A stretch of 60,000 bases of DNA from NCBI GenBank assembly GCA_014529385.2, contig CM043966.1, positions 142,218,211 to 142,278,210 on the forward strand, read 5' to 3'. Position 1 is the stretch's first letter. Every line of letters starts with the position of its first letter. Shown one piece after another: positions 54,766 to 60,000 of this stretch. The DNA is from Adiantum capillus-veneris (taxonomy: Eukaryota > Streptophyta > Polypodiopsida > Polypodiales > Pteridaceae). Under the pieces are notes generated by a model. The model was not told the origin of the DNA. It did not search any database and saw nothing but the letters and a program-made list of their open reading frames with translations. The position numbers were made by a program, and so were the translations under genes.

Positions 54766-56480
54766 GGAAAAAGATGAGGTGCTTGGCACTGTCTTGGTTG
54801 AGATGTATGCCAAATGTGGTGCATTTGAGAAAGCACAAAAAGTATTGGAGGAGCTTCTTGTCAAGAATTTTGTCTCTTGGAATTGCAAGATGTGTGCAGG
54901 AAGAGCAACACTAGAAAGGTATAGACTGTTTTTAGCGAATTTAAAGCATTGGAATGCAATAGTTGTGGGATACACACAATAAGAGTAGGGCCAGAAAGCT
55001 CTAGGCTGTTTTCATCTTCCTGTCGAGAGTGTGGACTCTTGGAATGATTGAGTACAAAAATTTCCACAAGAGAAAGCTCTAGTCTATTTCTAGCAAATGC
55101 AATCATGCACACACGCACCTTGAAGGCATGTGGCTCTATGCAAGCTGCAGATATGGACACAAAAACTAGGCTAATACTGTTAGTTTGACAGAAATAGATG
55201 TTGTGCTTGGCAATTAATTGGTCGATATGTATGCCAGATGTGGTATACTTGAGAAAGTACAAAAAGTGCTTGAGGGGCTTCTTGCTCGGAATGTCACATC
55301 TTTGAATGCACTGATTGCGGGATGCGTGCAAAAGAGTAGGGCCACAAAGGTCTAGGATATTTTCAATGGATGCAAAGCATTGGATTGCACTAGTCATTGG
55401 ATACTCAGAACATCAGCATTTCCAAAAATCTCTAGCCAATTTTCAGCTTCCTATATGGAGTGTGGCCTCTTGGAATGCATTGATTGTAGGATTTGCCTCG
55501 CAAGAGAAATCTCTAGTCTATTTCCAACAGATGCAATCACTTATGCATGCATCTTAAAGGAATGTGGCTCTACACAAGATGCTGATATGAGCACAAAAAA
55601 TTCACAATTATATTGTAATCAGAGTTTGTTGAAAAAAGATGTTGTGCTTGACACATGGGTATCAGAATTCATGATGTGATTGCTAGCCAGGGGCTGTTGA
55701 CTAGAAGATATATTCAACATGGATACGGAAAAAAGGATCTGGTATGATTTTATGAGATGCGAAGTGTGGGATTCATGCCACACAAAGTATCTGGGAGTCC
55801 TGTTCCAGCCATGGGATGCTCTAGACAAATACAAAGTGAGGGTTTGTCAATTGAGATTGTTGATAAGGGATTGTTGGTGAAGAAATATTGTACTTGGCAG
55901 TGCTTTTTTGGTCTACCTATATGTCAAATGTGGTGCTCCCACAAAAGCAAAAAGATCTCTTGATGGGCTTTCCCTCCAGAATGTATCACCCCAAATGCAT
56001 TGATTGCTTGATATGCCCAACTTCATTGTGCCAACATAGCTCTGGAAGCGGATGCAAACGGGAGGCTTTTCTCCAAATAAATTCACCTACGCTTGCATCT
56101 TGAAGGCTTGTGGCCTTATGCAAGCCGTTGACATGGGTAAGAGAATTAACAAGACGATCCTGGTCCGACACTATTGGTGAAGGATGTCATGCTTGGCAAT
56201 GCTTGGTTGATATGTCTACCAAATGTGGTACTATCACAAAAGCATGAAAAGGTTCTCTCTAGAATGTCATCTCCTGCAACGTGTCGGTTGCAAATTATGC
56301 CCAATATGCCTGTTGCAAGAAATCTGTTGACTATTTTGACGGAACCTCTTTCTCCAAATACATTCACCTATGCTTGCAACTTGAAGGCTTCTGGACTTAT
56401 GGAAGACTTTCACATGGATATCACAATGTGATTACTTGTCAGGGGTTGTTGGGAGTACAATGTCATGCTTGGAAGTGGTT
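54766..56480 (+). pseudogene. Degenerate PPR (PLS-type) repeat array
   Basis: The start is clear: KDEVLGTVLVEMYAKCGAFE, KAQKVLEELLVKNFVSWNCK. Repeated words follow in all three frames: LVYFQQMQS, TYAC.LK..G, DVMLGNA, NALI.GY/C. At least four rounds of the about 100-residue triple unit can be traced. Frameshifts and stops occur in each. PPR proteins bind organelle RNA and are numerous in plants. It fills the space between two Cop-A copies exactly, so it was probably one insertion target or a retrocopy. I see no initiating exon. Confidence 0.75.
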
Positions 56481-56485
56481 TGATC

Positions 56486-56713
56486 TGTTACCATATACAT
56501 GTGGTAGTGATGTGTGTGAACACACTAGAACTGCCGGGGCATTTTTCCCCCTCTTTAGAAGGTTTTTTCCCCCGTGCATTGTATATACGCCCATCACTCT
56601 TGGGCTATCTATCTTTTCATTGCACACTAAGTAACACACTCTCCATTGTGTGCCTTGAGCTTCCTTCGTCTTCTCCAAGCTGTGTGTGTTTCTCTGCAAC
56701 CCTAATTCCAACA
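56486..56713 (+). repeat. Cop-A copy 3 5' LTR, 228 bp
   Basis: TGTTACCATATACATG...AATTCCAACA, about 90% like copy 1. CATTGTATATACGCCC holds the likely TATA box (56579-56593). Confidence 0.9.
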
Positions 56714-56714
56714 A

Positions 56715-56727
56715 TTGGTATCAGAGC
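56715..56727 (+). other. Cop-A primer-binding site
   Basis: TTGGTATCAGAGC directly after the LTR, the initiator-Met pattern. Confidence 0.9.
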
Positions 56728-57075
56728 AGGTCACGCCCTCTCGGGCTTAGTCGCCAGCTGCTCCAGCACACGCTTGCTCACTTTCTCCGATTTCAGTGAG
56801 CTTTGGCGAGCGTTCGCAGGTCGACAAAAATTTTGGGCAAGCTCGAAGAGCCTGGTCTGCTTAGATTTTCGATTTGGGCTCATTTCGGCCTCCGTTTCCA
56901 CTACAGGCAGTATTGCACAGGCTATTTCGTCATTTTGTGCAGAATTTCTGTCAATGCTGTTATCTACATAACAAGTGCCTTATAGTCTTCTACGGTTTGT
57001 GCTATATATCGTAGGTTGTTCCCGCTCCGTTTCTCCTATTTTCGGGCAGTTTTCACATCAGGTGCAGCATTTACC

Positions 57076-60000
57076 ATGGCTGACAACAACAACACAGATG
57101 TGTTCAAGATGTTTGCTGCTGAGGACAGGTTGGATGGGGACAACTACCCTATGTGGGCTTATATGATGCAACATGTTCTTGTGTCAAAGGGTGTCTGGAA
57201 CATTGTGTAGGGCATTGATGTACGTCCTGGTTTTGAGGATGTAGGCGATGTTGAGGATGTTGCAGGTCTTGCTGCAAGGATTGCAGCTGTTAGAGTTGTT
57301 CTGCCTACGGCAGAACAAGCTCGTTGGGATGTTAAGGATGCGCAGGCTCATGCATTGATTGCGTTGTTTGTGAAGCTCACCATTGTTCCTCACATCCGTT
57401 CAACAAAATTTGCAAAACAGGCTTGGGATATTCTAGCAGGTCTTTATGCAAGCCACAATGAGGCTAAAATTGCTTTGCTCTGTAAAGAGCTGGAGTCGAA
57501 GATTATGCATGAGGAAGATGATATGGACACTTTCCTTGCTAGTGTCAAGCATATCAATGAGCAGCTTATTTCTGCAAGTGAAGTCATTTCAAACAGTTCC
57601 CTTGTGCAGACTGTTCTTGCTACCTTACTAGATTCCTACCAGACTTTTGCTAGTACTTGGAGACTTATGACCCAAGGAAATCCTGAAGTTGTCAAGTTTG
57701 ATGCATTATGCACATTACTGTTGCAAGAGTCACTTTCCAGAAAAAACAAGACTAGGCAGCGTGCAGTTGAACAGGCTTTTATTGCTTCTCAAAGAAAGGG
57801 TGGTAACAGTAATGCAGCCACTTCTTATGGTTCTGCTGCGAGTGGCAAAAATTCTGTTCCTAATGCTTCTGCTGGCAGTACTTCGTCTAGCAATTCTGGT
57901 GATAAGGGAAAAAAGAAGATGCGTTGCCATTATTGTAAAGCCAATGATCACTTGATCAAGTCGTGTCCTAAGTTGAAGGCCAAAGAGGCTAAGAAGAAAG
58001 AGGGTGGTTCCACTGCAAATGCTGGTTCCACTACAAATGCAGCCATTGTTGAGTCTTCTGTGAAAGGAGACTGTAATGTTGATGTTGATGTAGAATGGGC
58101 TTTTAGCGCAGAGTGCACTTACAATCCTGCTGTCGATGATGCATGCTTGTCAGTTGTTGTAGATTCACATGTGTGGTATTTTGACAGTGGTGCTACAAAG
58201 CACATTACCTCACATCGTGAATTGTTTACCTCTCTCGAGTCTATCCCTCATGGGAATTCAGTCACTTGTGCCAACAACGCCTCTTATCCAGTTCAGGGAG
58301 TTGGAAAGATTGTGCGCACTGCTGCTAATGGCAGTTCCTTCACACTTGTTGATGCACTTTATGTACGTGGGATCAAAAAGAATCTCTTGTCTGTATCCGC
58401 ACTTGCTAGACTTGGACTTGTAGTCAAATTTGTGGATGATAGATGTACAGTTCATGATCTCAGTTTTGGTGATGAAATTGTTGTATCTGGGCTTTTGTGC
58501 CGTGGGCTGTATAAGCTCACTTTGTATGACAAGTGTGGACAAAATTTTGCAAATGCTGTTGCAGATTCAAGGGCTATTTGAAATGCAAAACTTTGGCATG
58601 CACGTTTTGGTCATCTGAATTTTGCCAGTTTGCTGCGTTTGCAGAAATCTGATATGGTTGCTTCTTTGCCGCCTCTTGAAGCACCTGTCAAACATGTTTG
58701 TGAAGGTTGTATTTTGGGTAAGATGCAGCATTCTAATTTTCCAAAGGATGGTTCAATTCGGGCCACATGCAGGTTGCAGCTTGTGCATAGTGATGTTTGT
58801 GGGCCCATGCAAACTTCGTCCTTGGGCAATTACCTGTACTTCATGAATTTCATTGATGATTACTCTAGGCATGCATGGGTATTTCCGCTTAAAGCGAAGT
58901 CCGAAGTTTTTATGTGCTTCAAACAATTTCTGGCTATGGATTAAAATGTCTCGAAATGTACTATGGGCACCCTCCGTTTCGATCTAGGGGGGCAGTATAT
59001 GTCTCATGAATTTAATGCATTTCTGGCTAGTCGTGGGATAAAACACCAATGTACAGTGCCTTATACACCTCAGCAAAATGGTGTTGCTGAGAGGAAAAGT
59101 AGGTCACTAACGGAAATGGCATGACGTATGGTCAAAAGTCAAGCTTTATCGCATTCTTTTTGGCTTGAGGCCATCATGTGTGCCACTTATGTACTTAACA
59201 GGTGTCCTACGAAAGCTTTGCAGTCTATCACTCCATATGAAGCATGGCATGATAGAAAGCCTTCTATTGAGCACATGCGTGTTTTTGGCTGTTTGGCATA
59301 TGCTTTGGTGCCACAAGTGCAGCGTAGAAAATTGGATGATAAGGCTGTCAAATGTATTTTTGTTGGTTATAGTGCTGAAAGCAAAGGTTACAGGTTGTAT
59401 CATCCGCAAACAAAATGTATTCTGGTTTCTCGGGATGTAGTGTTTGTGGAAGATTCTGTTCAGCCCTTGTTGTCATGTACTAGAGACAGTAATGTAAGCT
59501 CACAGGACATTTATGACACTTTATTGCCTCTTTTCAGTGGTGGAAATAAGAATGTAAGTTCCAATGAGGCAAATGTACAGCCTATGGTGGTTTCTGAAAA
59601 TGTTCTAGATCAGCCTATTACTGATGTACATGTACGTGATGTACTTAATGAGGAAAGGGCTGAAAATGAGCAAGCTAGAGGTATGCCAAAATGGCTGGTG
59701 CACACCTTGCGTGACAGTAAATTGGATGCACCTTTGTCTAGTCGTACTCGTTCAGGCTTGTGCCATGCATCTTATGCATCAGATTGTTATGCTTTGGATG
59801 TGTCTAGCTTACATGATGTTGAGGAGCCTCTGACTTTTGATGAAGCACAAAATTCATAAAATTGGATGGCTGCCATGCAATCAGAATATGATGCACATAT
59901 AGAAAATGACACATGGACTTATGTGATTTGCCTCTTGGCAAAAAGGCCATTGGTACGAAGTGGGTTTACAAGTTGAAACGCAAGCCGGATGGTGAGATCG
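57076..60000 (+). pseudogene. Cop-A copy 3 gag-pol
   Basis: ATG 57076, MADNNNTDVFKMFAAEDRLD. Gag helices follow (AKQAWDILAGLYASHNEAKI) to a knuckle CHYCKANDHLIKSC (about 57934-57975) in which the usual Gly before His is Asp. Protease WYFDSGATKHITSH; GAG-pre-integrase KLWHARFGHLNF. Integrase HSDVCGPMQT, RFDLGGQYM and QNGVAERKS, keeping the catalytic Asp and Glu. Linker with QNGV...FGCLAYALVP and KWLVHTLRDSKLDAPL, then the reverse transcriptase start. One frame has stops at 57208, 58579, 58942, 59122 and 59857; a one-base loss near 59920 shifts the rest. Confidence 0.93.

Larger units (their letters stand above)
56486..60000 (+). mobile_element. Cop-A copia copy 3, 3' end outside window
   Basis: LTR, primer-binding site, leader, gag, protease, integrase and the start of reverse transcriptase in order. 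The element runs past base 60000. It is the best-preserved Cop-A copy here, but it has five in-frame stops and one late frameshift. Confidence 0.93.

Overview
This is repeat-dominated nuclear DNA from a land plant. The evidence is a spliced group III WRKY transcription factor, a CACTA (En/Spm) transposon with a spliced tnp2-type transposase, Ty1/copia elements primed by initiator-Met tRNA, Ty3/gypsy remains, and decayed plant-type PPR repeats. The large nested load, PPR debris and long dinucleotide microsatellites would suit a large genome such as a homosporous fern, but that is a guess. I see no rRNA, tRNA, CRISPR or prokaryotic gene.

Layout. 1-4549: decayed copia element C1 (minus), its 3' end outside the window, inserted into a gypsy-type element G1 (plus). 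4558-12890: G1 remains and associated retroelement DNA: the tail of an integrase, then an open reading frame with a retropepsin-like domain placed after the integrase, a non-coding stretch with perfect palindromes spaced at 220-290 bp, a long decayed coiled-coil reading frame of unknown function, a polypurine tract and a 944-bp LTR. 12929-23848: gypsy-like gag-protease element G2 (minus). Its 3' LTR is split by a 5.9-kb terminal-inverted-repeat insertion (12951-18822) carrying three tandem hairpins, and its gag/protease is split by a 1.3-kb element flanked by TTAA.

23849-28640: microsatellite, a degenerate copia copy C3 (plus) and sequence without recognisable genes. 28647-30600: the WRKY gene (minus, three exons), the only ordinary host gene that looks intact, with four W-boxes upstream. 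32735-40635: a complete-ended CACTA transposon (perfect 12-bp termini, ATT target duplication) with two transposase genes. One gene is open throughout; the other carries three stops. The transposon also holds a captured fragment of a heavy-metal-associated (HMA) domain gene.

41060-47400: an old gypsy integrase split by copia C2 (minus; 192-bp LTRs, CATAG target duplication, only three in-frame stops, so recent). 47406-60000: three partial copies of one copia family, Cop-A (plus, minus, plus), mixed with another LTR and PPR pseudogene fragments. The last Cop-A copy runs off the end of the window.

The genes do not form a pathway. Apart from the WRKY gene, the window records successive transposon insertions, from which relative ages can be read: old gypsy DNA first, then the copia and CACTA insertions.
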